Positions 1 to 7,315 of a stretch of DNA of 12,425 bases are shown piece after piece. The notes under the pieces were generated by a model. It was not told the origin of the DNA. It made no database searches and was given only the letters and a program-made list of their open reading frames with translations. This DNA is from Candidatus Nanopelagicales bacterium (GTDB taxonomy: Bacteria > Actinomycetota > Actinomycetes > S36-B12 > UBA5976), in contig JAURLB010000152.1 of the NCBI GenBank assembly GCA_030831445.1, forward strand, positions 1-12,425, written 5' to 3'. Position 1 is the first letter of the stretch; each line of letters starts with the position of its first letter. Both the position numbers and the translations under genes were made by a program.

Positions 1-1381
1 CAGCAGCGATTTCTCGGCGATACAAAATATTGACAGCACCTGCGGCACCCATCACTGCAATTTGCCCAGTAGGCCAAGCAAAATTCAAGTCAGCACCTAA
101 TGACTTTGATCCCATAACCAAATACGCGCCACCGTAAGCCTTTCGTGTAATCACCGTAATTAGCGGGACTGTTGCCTCCGCATAGGCATAGATAAGTTTT
201 GCACCGCGACGAATGATGCCGTCGTATTCCTGATCGGTACCTGGCAAGAATCCAGGAACGTCCACGAAGGTGATAACGGGAATATTGAATGCATCGCACG
301 TTCGAACGAATCGTGCCGCTTTTTCAGAAGCATTGATATCAAGTGTTCCAGCAAGTTGCATCGGTTGATTAGCAACGATGCCAACTGAATGCCCTTCGAT
401 GCGACCGAAACCAATTATGATGTTTGGCGCAAACATTGGTTGAATCTCAAGAAATTCGCCATCATCTAGGATGTGTCGAAAGACGTTATGCATGTCGTAG
501 GGCTGATTTGGTGAATCTGGGATGAGTGAATCAAGTTCGAGGTCCGCTTCATTGATGACTAGATCTGCTTCGTATGGAAAAGCAGGCGCTTCTTCCATGT
601 TGTTGCTTGGTAAATAAGAAAGCAATGCCTTGACATATTCAAATGCTTCATATTCATCTTCTGCCATGTAGTGGGCAACACCAGACTTCGCATTGTGTGT
701 GCGAGCGCCGCCAAGCTCTTCAAAACCAACATCTTCACCCGTGACTGTCTTGATTACTTCAGGGCCGGTAATAAACATGTTGGAAGTCTTATCAACCATG
801 ACGATGAAGTCTGTCAATGCAGGGCTGTACACAGCGCCGCCAGCACAAGATCCCAGAATGAGTGAAATTTGCGGAATGACACCTGATGCTTTGACGTTCC
901 GGCGAAATATTTCACCGTATTGTTGGAGTGAAGACACGCCTTCTTGAATTCTTGCTCCACCCGAATCATTGAGCCCAATGACTGGACATCCAGTCTTAAG
1001 TGCAAGTTCCATGACTTTCACAATTTTCTCACCAACAACTTCGCCAAGGCTTCCACCAAAAACTGTAAAGTCTTGCGCAAAGACACAAACTGGACGGCCA
1101 TCAATTGTTCCGTAGCCTGTAAAGACGCCGTCACCGAGTGGACGAGACTTTTCCATACCGAATGAGTACGACCTATGTTTTCTGAATCCATCAATGATCT
1201 GAAATGATCCGGGATCTAGGAGCGCTTCAATTCGCTCCATAGCAGTCAACTTGCCACGTTCATGCTGCTTATCGATAGATTTCTGACGACGCGAAAGAGC
1301 CTCTTGGCGGCGTTGACGCAAACCTTCGATTTTGCCCGCGGTGGTGTTTGGGTCAAAATCCGACTGAAACTCCGCTGACAT
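1..1381 (-). CDS. pccB: Acyl-CoA carboxylase beta subunit (PccB/AccD5 type), 3' end cut off
   Basis: This is the carboxyltransferase subunit of a biotin-dependent acyl-CoA carboxylase. It moves CO2 from carboxybiotin to a short acyl-CoA (propionyl- or acetyl-CoA) in the cytoplasm. The 460 residues present cover all but roughly the last 65 to 70 of a typical 530-residue chain; the gene runs off the left edge. The N-terminal oxyanion loop [13 protein letters not shown] starts near residue 177, and the C-terminal one, [12 protein letters not shown], is near 415-426, followed by [19 protein letters not shown]. The ATG at 1381-1379 is supported by AAGGAG at 1393-1388, six bases upstream. The gene diverges from birA, the usual actinobacterial arrangement. 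Residue 421 is Leu, where propionyl-CoA carboxylases carry Asp (AYDVM), so acyl preference is uncertain. The family is certain; the substrate is not. Confidence 0.96.
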   Translation of the reverse strand, partial: MSAEFQSDFDPNTTAGKIEGLRQRRQEALSRRQKSIDKQHERGKLTAMERIEALLDPGSFQIIDGFRKHRSYSFGMEKSRPLGDGVFTGYGTIDGRPVCVFAQDFTVFGGSLGEVVGEKIVKVMELALKTGCPVIGLNDSGGARIQEGVSSLQQYGEIFRRNVKASGVIPQISLILGSCAGGAVYSPALTDFIVMVDKTSNMFITGPEVIKTVTGEDVGFEELGGARTHNAKSGVAHYMAEDEYEAFEYVKALLSYLPSNNMEEAPAFPYEADLVINEADLELDSLIPDSPNQPYDMHNVFRHILDDGEFLEIQPMFAPNIIIGFGRIEGHSVGIVANQPMQLAGTLDINASEKAARFVRTCDAFNIPVITFVDVPGFLPGTDQEYDGIIRRGAKLIYAYAEATVPLITVITRKAYGGAYLVMGSKSLGADLNFAWPTGQIAVMGAAGAVNILYRREIAA

Positions 1382-1387
1382 CTCACG

Positions 1388-1393
1388 CTCCTT
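1388..1393 (-). promoter_or_regulatory. Shine-Dalgarno of the carboxylase gene
   Basis: AAGGAG read on the minus strand, six bases before the ATG. It fixes the start. It also contrasts with the divergent birA, which has no such site. Confidence 0.8.
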
Positions 1394-1406
1394 CACTGCA
1401 AAGGCG

Positions 1407-1413
1407 TACCGTA
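1407..1413. promoter_or_regulatory. Overlapping, opposite -10 elements for birA and the carboxylase gene
   Basis: The plus strand reads TACCGT at 1407-1412 and the minus strand reads TACGGT at 1413-1408. Both fit the actinobacterial -10 pattern TAnnnT. The plus element ends six bases before the birA GTG, so transcription would start on or next to the start codon. The minus element would start transcription near 1401, leaving a short leader that contains the AAGGAG site. A possible minus-strand -35 is TTGTGA at 1438-1433 with a 19-base spacer; I see no convincing plus-strand -35. This is a pattern match only. Confidence 0.45.
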
Positions 1414-1418
1414 GTGGC

Positions 1419-2192
1419 GTGACTACCCCTACTCACAAGTTAGAAAATTTCCCCGCCAGTAGCGAATTCCTCGCGTCCACGCTGAAAACGAACCCTGTCG
1501 TGGGGAGAGTGTGGCTTTTTGACGAAATACCCTCAACTCAGACATTTCTTGAAGGTGTGGAGAATCTCACAGTTGGCGATATAGCGGTCGCTCGCCATCA
1601 AACTTCTGGGCGCGGCCGGCTTTCGCGCACCTGGGACGACGAAGCCGAACATTCGATTCTTCTCTCAATAGCGTTGCCGAAGTCCGATGTGCTGACCCTC
1701 GCAGTAGGACTTGGAGTACTTGGCGCACTGACTGAGTGGTGCCCTGAATTAAGTTTGAAGTGGCCGAACGACATTGTCGTGGTCGAGTCAGAACACTACT
1801 TCAAAATTGGTGGGATCATTACTACCGGTGTTGATAAAGATCTTGCCATTGCTGGAATTGGTGTCAACCTCATCTCACCTGTCGGAGTTCCGCAGGCACT
1901 TGGTCTCTCAGACCTTACAGCAGAAAAACTGGACGTCACCAAAATTTTACAATCAATTGTTGACGAAGTGTTGCGCACACTCACTTTGGATGCCCAAGAC
2001 ATAATTCGGGAGTATCGAATTCGCACGTCAACCATCGACAGGTATGTTCGCATTCTGGCAATGAATGGAAAATCTATCTATGGCAAAGCGATTGATGTAG
2101 CCAATGATGGAGCATTGTTACTAGAAACTGAGAACGGACAAATCAGAATCTTAAGTGGCGATGTTCAGTACGTGCGATTTGCTGAGCACTAA
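1419..2192 (+). CDS. birA: Biotin--[acetyl-CoA-carboxylase] ligase, monofunctional
   Basis: This enzyme activates biotin to biotinyl-5'-AMP and attaches it to the lysine of biotin carrier domains, which the carboxylase encoded next door needs. The 257 residues hold the family motifs in order: the STQ segment (39-41), the biotinyl-AMP loop GRGRLSRTW (64-72), KWPND (114-118), KIGGI (129-133) and GIGVN (146-150), then a small C-terminal SH3-like part from about 210. There is no N-terminal winged helix before the catalytic domain, so it should not repress transcription as E. coli BirA does. The GTG at 1419 lacks a Shine-Dalgarno sequence but lies six bases after a TAnnnT element, consistent with a leaderless mRNA. 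Its TAA overlaps the stop codon of the convergent GtrA gene. Confidence 0.95.
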   Translation: MTTPTHKLENFPASSEFLASTLKTNPVVGRVWLFDEIPSTQTFLEGVENLTVGDIAVARHQTSGRGRLSRTWDDEAEHSILLSIALPKSDVLTLAVGLGVLGALTEWCPELSLKWPNDIVVVESEHYFKIGGIITTGVDKDLAIAGIGVNLISPVGVPQALGLSDLTAEKLDVTKILQSIVDEVLRTLTLDAQDIIREYRIRTSTIDRYVRILAMNGKSIYGKAIDVANDGALLLETENGQIRILSGDVQYVRFAEH

Positions 2193-2617
2193 CGAACAAA
2201 TACCCATCGACGATATGTTACGAATCGAAATAGCGTGCCCAGCCCAACTCCGATGACATTTGCTGCGATGTTATCGGCAAGTGGGGAGGTAAATTGCAAT
2301 ACGTAGTGTGAAATGAAAAGGCAGAGCACAGCAATTGCCATAGCGACTGCATTCAAGATGAAAAATAAAAAGATTTCCTGCGGAATCTTTCTTCCAGATC
2401 GAGAAGCGTAGGTCCATTGTTTATTGCCAAAGTACGCAAAAAGTGTCGCGGCGGTGGCCGAAATAACTTTTGCCGTAAGTGGTTTGTCATCAAGAATTGG
2501 ATTATCGCCTACATACCGCAGCAGATTGAAGAGCCCGGTGTCTATGACGTAGGCGAATGCACCCACTGTCAAAAACTTGGATGCTTCAGGGATAAGTCGA
2601 ACGATTCGATCCAACAT
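2189..2617 (-). CDS. GtrA-like membrane protein
   Basis: A 142-residue, largely hydrophobic protein of the GtrA family (PF04138 type). Members are small four-helix inner-membrane proteins thought to help flip or hand over lipid-linked sugars for surface glycan assembly. The opening KFLTVGAFAYVIDTGLFNLL, the central NKQWTYASR and the terminal [12 protein letters not shown] fit the family, and helices fall at about 15-32, 50-66, 81-102 and 116-133. The ATG at 2617 is chosen because GGAGGT lies three bases upstream (2626-2621) and the length is normal. Extending the frame upstream adds 42 unrelated residues that run into purK. It is convergent with birA (stop codons overlap) and divergent from purK. 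M. tuberculosis has a GtrA-like gene at the same place (Rv3277, from memory). The exact substrate is unknown. Confidence 0.9.
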   Translation of the reverse strand: MLDRIVRLIPEASKFLTVGAFAYVIDTGLFNLLRYVGDNPILDDKPLTAKVISATAATLFAYFGNKQWTYASRSGRKIPQEIFLFFILNAVAMAIAVLCLFISHYVLQFTSPLADNIAANVIGVGLGTLFRFVTYRRWVFVR

Positions 2618-2620
2618 ACA

Positions 2621-2626
2621 ACCTCC
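2621..2626 (-). promoter_or_regulatory. Shine-Dalgarno that sets the GtrA start
   Basis: GGAGGT on the minus strand, three bases before the ATG at 2617. It decides against the longer reading from 2743. Confidence 0.75.
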
Positions 2627-2676
2627 GAGCAAAGCGTACGATGCGGCTGCTTGATCCAAGAGAGCAGTTGAGTGGC

Positions 2677-2706
2677 AAAGTAAAGTCCGCCTGTGAGCGT
2701 AAACAA
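2677..2706 (-). promoter_or_regulatory. Possible GtrA promoter
   Basis: Minus-strand TTGTTT (2706-2701), an 18-base spacer and TACTTT (2682-2677) make a weak promoter with a leader of about 50 bases. The -10 hexamer shares two bases with the plus-strand purK -10 candidate, so the two promoters would compete or share opening. A second TAnnnT, TACGCT at 2638-2633, is closer to the gene but would leave almost no leader. Confidence 0.3.
2681..2686 (+). promoter_or_regulatory. -10 element for a leaderless purK
   Basis: TAAAGT fits TAnnnT and ends six bases before the purK GTG, the same geometry as at birA. No good Shine-Dalgarno precedes the GTG and no clear -35 is visible. Confidence 0.45.
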
Positions 2707-3850
2707 GTTGTTCCCAACTGTGGGAATGGTCGGTGGCGGGCAACTCTCTCGTATGACTTCGCAGGCCGCAACTGCCTTAGGGATGAATTTTAGAGTTTTA
2801 GTGCAATCAGAAAGTGACAGCGCTTCCCAGGTCACAAACAACTACATACTTGGCGAACATACAAATCTTGACCATCTACGTGCACTTGCTCAAGTTAGTG
2901 ATGTGGTGACATTTGATCATGAGCACGTGCCAGAGGTGCTGCTACGCCAACTAGTTCAAGAAGGTTTTAATCTTCAACCCTCACCCGATGCACTTGTATT
3001 CGCGCAGGACAAAGTAGCGATGCGAAAGAAGCTTCACCAATTAGGTGTTGCTCAACCTAGCTTTGCTGTGATTGAAACAATAGAGCAAGCAATAGATTTT
3101 GGAAAAGAGTACGGGTTTCCATTTGTATTGAAGTTGTCCCGAGGTGGATATGACGGTAAAGGCGTCTGGGTGTGCCACTCTGAAAAAGACATTGAAGCAA
3201 CGTTAGGACAGAATTTCTCTCACACTTTTCAATGGCTTGCAGAAGAATTTGTAGCCTTCTCGCGTGAGTTAGCGAGTCAAGTGGCTCGATCACCGCAAGG
3301 ACAGATGGTTACATATCCAATTGTTGAAAGTCGGCAAGTGAATGGGATGTGTTCAATGGTCATTGCGCCTGCGCCTCACCTGAGCGATGCTGATGCCATG
3401 AGCGCACAGCAATTAGCCATGTCCATCGCTGATAGCCTTAATGTCACTGGCATGCTTGCAGTTGAATTGTTTGAATCAGAACGCGGAATATTAGTCAATG
3501 AACTTGCTATGCGTCCTCATAACTCTGGACATTGGAGCATTGATGGATCCACCACAAGTCAATTTGAAAATCACCTTCGCGCGGTATTGGACCTTCCCTT
3601 AGGCGACCCATCTCCAATTGCCCGCTGGAGTGTTATGGTGAATATCATCGGTGGCAAGTATCCGGATATGTATTCGGCATATAAGCATTGTCTGGCTAGA
3701 GATCCTGGATTAAAGGTTCACCTGTACGGCAAAGAAGTACGACAGGGCAGAAAAGTGGGTCATGTAACGGTGTGTTCTGACGAATTGCAGGATGCAATCC
3801 GCAGAGCAACGCACGCTGCAGACTACTTTATGGGAGTAATTGAGGAGTGA
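2693..3850 (+). CDS. purK: 5-(carboxyamino)imidazole ribonucleotide synthase PurK
   Basis: ATP-grasp enzyme of de novo purine synthesis. It uses ATP and bicarbonate to turn AIR into N5-CAIR, which PurE rearranges to CAIR. The 385 residues are normal for the family. Visible motifs are GGGQLSRM (14-21), FDHEHVP (74-80), DKVAMRKKL (106-114), the ATP-grasp loop GGYDGKG (151-157) and [12 protein letters not shown] (269-280), where relatives usually read NEIAPRPHNSGH. The GTG at 2693 is the first start that keeps the N-terminal nucleotide-binding strand. It has no Shine-Dalgarno but has a TAnnnT element six bases before it. It overlaps the purE ribosome binding site and heads a four-gene run (purK, purE, CoA-binding protein, glycosyltransferase). 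Confidence 0.96.
   Translation: MSVNKLFPTVGMVGGGQLSRMTSQAATALGMNFRVLVQSESDSASQVTNNYILGEHTNLDHLRALAQVSDVVTFDHEHVPEVLLRQLVQEGFNLQPSPDALVFAQDKVAMRKKLHQLGVAQPSFAVIETIEQAIDFGKEYGFPFVLKLSRGGYDGKGVWVCHSEKDIEATLGQNFSHTFQWLAEEFVAFSRELASQVARSPQGQMVTYPIVESRQVNGMCSMVIAPAPHLSDADAMSAQQLAMSIADSLNVTGMLAVELFESERGILVNELAMRPHNSGHWSIDGSTTSQFENHLRAVLDLPLGDPSPIARWSVMVNIIGGKYPDMYSAYKHCLARDPGLKVHLYGKEVRQGRKVGHVTVCSDELQDAIRRATHAADYFMGVIEE
3843..3847 (+). promoter_or_regulatory. Shine-Dalgarno of purE inside the end of purK
   Basis: AGGAG lies directly before the purK TGA (3848-3850) and seven bases before the purE ATG at 3855. It rules out the in-frame TTG at 3840 and suggests translational coupling of the two genes. 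Confidence 0.75.
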
Positions 3851-3854
3851 GCGT

Positions 3855-4352
3855 ATGAGCGCAGTCGTTGGCGTTGTGATGGGTAGTGAATCTGATTGGG
3901 CAACGATGCAGGCAGCTGTTGATGTCCTAAAAGATTTTGGCGTCGAGTTCGAAGCGACTGTTAAATCAGCGCACCGATTGCCCCAAGAAATGATTGAGTA
4001 TGGTCAAACTGCATTTGATCGTGGAATCAAAGTCATTATTGCAGGTGCTGGTGGAGCAGCACATCTTCCCGGCATGTTAGCTTCAGTGACAAGTGTTCCT
4101 GTAATCGGAGTTCCAGTTCCACTCTCTCAACTCGATGGCATGGACTCTTTACTTTCTATCGTGCAGATGCCGGCGGGTGTTCCTGTCGCGACGGTAGGTA
4201 TCGGAAATGCTCGTAATGCCGGACTGTTGGCAGTTCGAATTCTTGCCATCAGTGATGCTTCACTTGCAGGAGCACTTAACGAACATCGCGAAAACATGAA
4301 AGATAAAGCTCGACGTCAAGGTGAGTCAGTCTCGCAAAAGTCTCTGGAATAA
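3855..4352 (+). CDS. purE: 5-(carboxyamino)imidazole ribonucleotide mutase PurE (class I)
   Basis: Converts N5-CAIR, made by PurK, to CAIR. The 165-residue length is standard. It shows the phosphate-binding MGSESDW (9-15), the SAHR motif (38-41) with the catalytic-site His40, [11 protein letters not shown] (64-74), and the [20 protein letters not shown] stretch (93-112) followed by [15 protein letters not shown]. Presence of PurK immediately upstream fits a class I enzyme that uses N5-CAIR. The ATG at 3855 has AGGAG seven bases upstream. The tail after residue 130 is charged and poorly conserved, as is common. The next gene starts two bases after its TAA. Confidence 0.97.
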   Translation: MSAVVGVVMGSESDWATMQAAVDVLKDFGVEFEATVKSAHRLPQEMIEYGQTAFDRGIKVIIAGAGGAAHLPGMLASVTSVPVIGVPVPLSQLDGMDSLLSIVQMPAGVPVATVGIGNARNAGLLAVRILAISDASLAGALNEHRENMKDKARRQGESVSQKSLE

Positions 4353-4354
4353 AA

Positions 4355-4768
4355 ATGCAATTCACTGAGCCTAGCGACATCGAGTTTCTCTTAAAGAATG
4401 CGAAACTTTGGGCAATCGTTGGACTTGGCGCTGATGAATCACGCCCCGCATATTCGGTTGCCAGATTTTTACAATCGCATGGGAAAGAAATAATTGCTAT
4501 TCATCCGCGTGCGATCGGAGTACTGAACTCACCTTCCTATGCAACACTTGCTGAAGCGGCATCTCACCACTCGATAGATGTTGTTGATTGCTTTGTGAAT
4601 GCGAGTAGAGTCGGAGAAATCATTGATCAGGCTATCTCACTGAAATTACCTGCAGTTTGGATGCAATTGGAAGTAATCGATGAGGCTGCAGCAACTCGGG
4701 CAAAGAGTGCTGGCTTACGAGTCGTAATGAATCGCTGTCCTGCGATTGAATGGTCGACTTATGTCTAG
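4355..4768 (+). CDS. YccU-type CoA-binding domain protein
   Basis: A 137-residue single-domain protein of the CoA_binding_2 (YccU) family, a Rossmann fold like the nucleotide-binding domain of succinyl-CoA ligase alpha. The loop VGLGADESRPAYSV (22-35), VWMQLEVIDEAAA (101-113) and the near-terminal VVMNRCPAIE (123-132) match E. coli YccU closely as I remember it. The physiological role of this family is not established; some relatives have been linked to CoA or sugar-nucleotide binding. The ATG follows the purE stop by two bases with only a weak GGA at 4346-4348, so it probably relies on coupling. Its last eight bases overlap the start of the glycosyltransferase. Family call is firm, function is not. 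Confidence 0.88.
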   Translation: MQFTEPSDIEFLLKNAKLWAIVGLGADESRPAYSVARFLQSHGKEIIAIHPRAIGVLNSPSYATLAEAASHHSIDVVDCFVNASRVGEIIDQAISLKLPAVWMQLEVIDEAAATRAKSAGLRVVMNRCPAIEWSTYV

Positions 4769-5750
4769 CCTTTCGGTTGCAATCGTGGTTCCCATTCTTA
4801 ACGAAGAACAACATCTTGCTGAAGTGTATGAGGCAATTAACAATCAAACTTATGAGAACATAACCAGTATTGTTTTCGCGCTAGGTCCTAGCACAGACGA
4901 TACACAAAATATTGCCCAATACCTTGCAGGTAGGGACAAGCGAATTGTTCTGGTAGAGAACATTTCAGGGAAAACTCCAACTGCCATGAATCTCGGAATC
5001 AACAATTCAACTTCAGATGTAGTTGTTCGCTGTGATGCTCATGCCTTACTTCCACCTGACTACGTTGAAGTGTGTGTGCAACTTTTGGTCGAGAAAGATG
5101 CAGTCAATGTTGGCGGGAGAATGTTTGCACAAGGTTACGATGATTTCACTAGAGCTGTTGCTTGGGCCATGACATCTCCTTGGGGAGTTGGCAAAGCCGC
5201 TTTTCACGTGGGAGGTGATGCGGGTGAAAGCGAGACGGTCTATCTCGGGGCTTTTCGGCGCGACGCGTTGGAAAAGGTTGGGGGATATGACGAATCAATG
5301 ATTCGTGCGCAAGACTGGGAATTGAATTACCGGTTACGTAAGAATGGTGGACGGATTTGGTTTGATCCCAATTTGAACGTTATTTATCGCCCGAGAAATA
5401 CCATGAAGACATTAGCACGCCAGTATTTTCAGTACGGCCAGTGGCGCAGGCGAGTCATGCGGATGTATCCAGACACTGTGCAGTCGGGGTTTCGGTATCT
5501 TGCACCACCTGCATTAGTTATCGCGCTCATACTTTCGCTCGTTCTTCCACAGATTGGTTATTTCGCTGATCTTCCGTTACTCATGATCAGTGCATTTATA
5601 CCAATGTTTTATATGGTGAGCGTTGCACTTGTTTCACTAAGTGCCATCGTTCGACGAGAACTTCCACCACGAAGTTTCCTCATCTTATTCTTCGTCATTA
5701 TGACTATGCATATTTCATGGGGAACTGGCTTCTTGACTTCCAGGAAATAG
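4761..5750 (+). CDS. ExoA-like family 2 glycosyltransferase, membrane-bound
   Basis: A 329-residue GT2 enzyme resembling ExoA of succinoglycan synthesis; it would add a sugar to a lipid-linked or envelope glycan on the cytoplasmic face. The opening VAIVVPILNEEQHL (6-19), GPSTDDT (42-48), the metal-site variant CDAHA (91-95, DxH rather than DxD), GAFRRDALEKVGGYDE (163-178), AQDWELNYRLR (183-193) and QYFQYGQWRR (221-230) are the GT-A landmarks. Three hydrophobic helices follow, at about 249-266, 272-297 and 305-322. The ATG at 4761 is preferred to the TTG at 4746 because it begins just before the first beta strand; it overlaps the preceding gene by eight bases. It shares a run with purine genes and meets the LCP gene tail to tail. 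Donor and acceptor cannot be read from the sequence. Confidence 0.9.
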   Translation: MSSLSVAIVVPILNEEQHLAEVYEAINNQTYENITSIVFALGPSTDDTQNIAQYLAGRDKRIVLVENISGKTPTAMNLGINNSTSDVVVRCDAHALLPPDYVEVCVQLLVEKDAVNVGGRMFAQGYDDFTRAVAWAMTSPWGVGKAAFHVGGDAGESETVYLGAFRRDALEKVGGYDESMIRAQDWELNYRLRKNGGRIWFDPNLNVIYRPRNTMKTLARQYFQYGQWRRRVMRMYPDTVQSGFRYLAPPALVIALILSLVLPQIGYFADLPLLMISAFIPMFYMVSVALVSLSAIVRRELPPRSFLILFFVIMTMHISWGTGFLTSRK

Positions 5751-5762
5751 CTTTAGGCTGGA
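5739..5762. terminator. Weak hairpin across the convergent stop codons
   Basis: TCCAG at 5739-5743 can pair with CTGGA at 5758-5762, and AAA/TTT inside can pair around TAGC. The structure spans both stop codons and is symmetrical, so it could act on either strand, but neither side has a T-tract. It is the only terminator-like structure found between the glycosyltransferase and the LCP gene. Confidence 0.2.
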
Positions 5763-7156
5763 GAGCAGTCAGTTTCGTCAGCCGTTCGACCCTCACTTGG
5801 TCCATAGAGCGACGATGACGCCTTCTGTTTGATAATCAGATTCTCATACGTCGAAGGCCAATCATCGCCAACAATTATCACAATACCTGATGGAACTTTC
5901 GTCTTTTTCGGCAGAGTTTTGACTTCGCCGAGTCCGAGAGCAACCGCAATGGTTCGGGCCTTGTTGAGGTTTTTCTTTGTGCTCCAAACGGCAGTGCTTG
6001 TGCCGAGTTCAGTTGGAGCGTTATCAGTTTTCACAATCCTGAAACCTTCAGCACTTAACTCGTTTGCCTTCTTCGAAGCTAATCCATTTGTGGATGTCGC
6101 GTTTAAGACTGACACGTAGACACTATTTGGCTCAACTGTTAGAAAGTTTCCATTCCAGTCTTTCGTTGGGGGCTTAGGCCACTCTTTGTCCTCACGAAGC
6201 GAACTCCAAAGCTCTTGTGTCTTGCTTGTGAAGATAACTCGTGCTCGATTTGTCGGATCTGTCGCAAAAGGTGCCGTAATGAATCGAACCGTACTTGGTT
6301 TAAGATTTTGTAGATTAAAAGCGAGTTGTTTCATGCCATCAAGTGATCCTAGTTCGGGATTTGTGGTCAATGAACCTGCGACGGCTTCAACGATGTTTAG
6401 CACTTTGACTGGATTAAAAAGAGTTCCAGCACTTGTAACTTTTTTCACCAGAGAGGCGAGAAAGTCTTGTTGGCGACGAATTCTAGACAGATCGCTTCCA
6501 TCACCGAGAGTTCCTCGTGCTCTAACAAACGCTAAAGCCTGTTTGCCAGATACTGTAGAGATACCTTTAGGCAAATTGAGTTTGCTTTTTTTGTCATTCA
6601 CCGCATTCGTTAAACAGACTTCAACTCCACCAACGGCATCGACCACATTGATAAAGCCTTTAAAATCGACAATCATGAAGTGGTCGATGAAGATTCCTGT
6701 TTCTTGCTCTAAGGTTTTGACAACGCACGCAGCACCTCCACGGCTGAATGCTTCGTTGAATCTTCCATAGTAGCCACTTGAAATACTTCCATTGCTCTTT
6801 TGGCAATCCGGCATTTGAATTGCTGTATCTCGCGGGATACTGACTGCTGTCGCCCATTCACGATCACCTGCAATGTGGACGAGGATGTTGGTGTCAGAGA
6901 GTTGATGACTAAATTGGCTATTACCGCCGTAACCACTGCCTTGGCCTTTTCGAGTATCCGATCCAATCAACAAGATATTGATTGGTGCTCCAATTTCAGG
7001 CCCTGGGTTTTTTTCGGGGCGTTCACCCAATTGATTCGAGATATCTTCAGTTGTGATTGCTCCAATAGCGCTGGCTAATTGGCTCAGTGCAAAACCACTT
7101 ATTACAGTGACAGCAATAAGGCCACTAGCCATAATTTTGGCAAATTTAGCGAACAC
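5753..7156 (-). CDS. LytR-CpsA-Psr (LCP) family protein with LytR_C domain
   Basis: LCP proteins sit outside the membrane and transfer lipid-linked glycopolymers onto peptidoglycan (in mycobacteria and corynebacteria, arabinogalactan). This 467-residue protein has an N-terminal membrane anchor (about 8-33), an LCP domain (about 58-242) and a LytR_C domain (about 343-435). LCP landmarks are NILLIGSDTR (60-69), AVSIPRD (104-110), RFNEAF (132-137), DAVGGVEVCL (173-182) and AFVRARGTLGDGSDLSRIRR (209-228), which carry the Arg and Asp residues that bind the pyrophosphate and metal. The GTG at 7156 has GGGAG five bases upstream (7166-7162). The gene diverges from the SpoIID gene, and its TAA is two bases from the stop of the convergent glycosyltransferase. 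M. tuberculosis cpsA has the equivalent position and orientation. Confidence 0.95.
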   Translation of the reverse strand: MFAKFAKIMASGLIAVTVISGFALSQLASAIGAITTEDISNQLGERPEKNPGPEIGAPINILLIGSDTRKGQGSGYGGNSQFSHQLSDTNILVHIAGDREWATAVSIPRDTAIQMPDCQKSNGSISSGYYGRFNEAFSRGGAACVVKTLEQETGIFIDHFMIVDFKGFINVVDAVGGVEVCLTNAVNDKKSKLNLPKGISTVSGKQALAFVRARGTLGDGSDLSRIRRQQDFLASLVKKVTSAGTLFNPVKVLNIVEAVAGSLTTNPELGSLDGMKQLAFNLQNLKPSTVRFITAPFATDPTNRARVIFTSKTQELWSSLREDKEWPKPPTKDWNGNFLTVEPNSVYVSVLNATSTNGLASKKANELSAEGFRIVKTDNAPTELGTSTAVWSTKKNLNKARTIAVALGLGEVKTLPKKTKVPSGIVIIVGDDWPSTYENLIIKQKASSSLYGPSEGRTADETDCSPA

Positions 7157-7277
7157 AAATACTCCCTATTGGCAAAGGGTAAAGGTTTTCCACTCGAGGT
7201 ACGAAACAAAGTGTTAGAAAACTGTGTATTTTGGCAAAAGGGTGCTTTTGTCACGAAGATTTCGCACATTTTTGGCA
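7137..7277 (+). repeat. Four direct TTGGCA repeats in the LCP/SpoIID divergent region
   Basis: TTGGCA occurs at 7137-7142, 7169-7174, 7231-7236 and 7272-7277, three of them followed by AA. The second and third share a longer match, TTGGCAAA(A)GGGT. Start-to-start distances are 32, 62 and 41 bases, close to three, six and four helical turns. The first copy is within the first codons of the LCP gene. None has a TAnnnT at promoter spacing, so they are not simple -35 boxes. A regulator binding to one face of the helix is an inference. Confidence 0.4.
7176..7181 (-). promoter_or_regulatory. Possible -10 element of the LCP gene
   Basis: TACCCT on the minus strand fits TAnnnT and would start transcription about 13 bases before the LCP GTG, leaving room for the GGGAG ribosome binding site. 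No good -35 is seen. Confidence 0.3.
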
Positions 7278-7306
7278 CAATGTACCTCTCAGCGGCTTCC
7301 CCAGCT

Positions 7307-7311
7307 GGAGG
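7307..7311 (+). promoter_or_regulatory. Shine-Dalgarno that sets the SpoIID-protein start
   Basis: GGAGG four bases before the GTG at 7316. It favours this start over the ATG at 7280, which has no such site and would put 12 extra residues before the signal peptide. Confidence 0.7.
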
Positions 7312-7315
7312 TTTT

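Noticed and set aside
671..1165. Plus-strand open frames inside the carboxylase gene
   Set aside because: They lie opposite conserved carboxylase motifs and show no family features or ribosome binding sites; they are shadows.
2618..2743. Longer GtrA protein starting at 2743
   Set aside because: The extra 42 residues are unlike the family, overlap the purK coding region, and a strong GGAGGT site marks the ATG at 2617.
3840..3854. purE starting at the TTG at 3840
   Set aside because: The added residues MRSER come from reading the ribosome binding site; the ATG at 3855 has AGGAG at normal spacing and gives the usual N-terminus.
4746..4760. Glycosyltransferase starting at the TTG at 4746
   Set aside because: TTG is a rare start, there is no ribosome binding site, and the first beta strand begins right after the ATG at 4761.
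5738..5746. TTCCAGGAA palindrome as a regulatory site
   Set aside because: It lies at the very 3' end of the glycosyltransferase gene, away from any promoter, and is short enough to be chance.
5829..6770. Plus-strand open frames antisense to the LCP gene
   Set aside because: The minus frame carries the full set of LCP and LytR_C motifs, while these frames show no recognisable domain.
7227..7232. TATTTT as a confirmed SpoIID promoter
   Set aside because: It fits TAnnnT but has no -35 at usual spacing and would leave a leader of about 77 bases; kept only as a possibility in the gene note.
7079..7315. SpoIID protein starting at 7079 or at the ATG at 7280
   Set aside because: The stretch from 7079 lies antisense inside the LCP gene. 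The ATG at 7280 lacks a ribosome binding site; the GTG at 7316 has GGAGG four bases upstream and begins a clean signal peptide.
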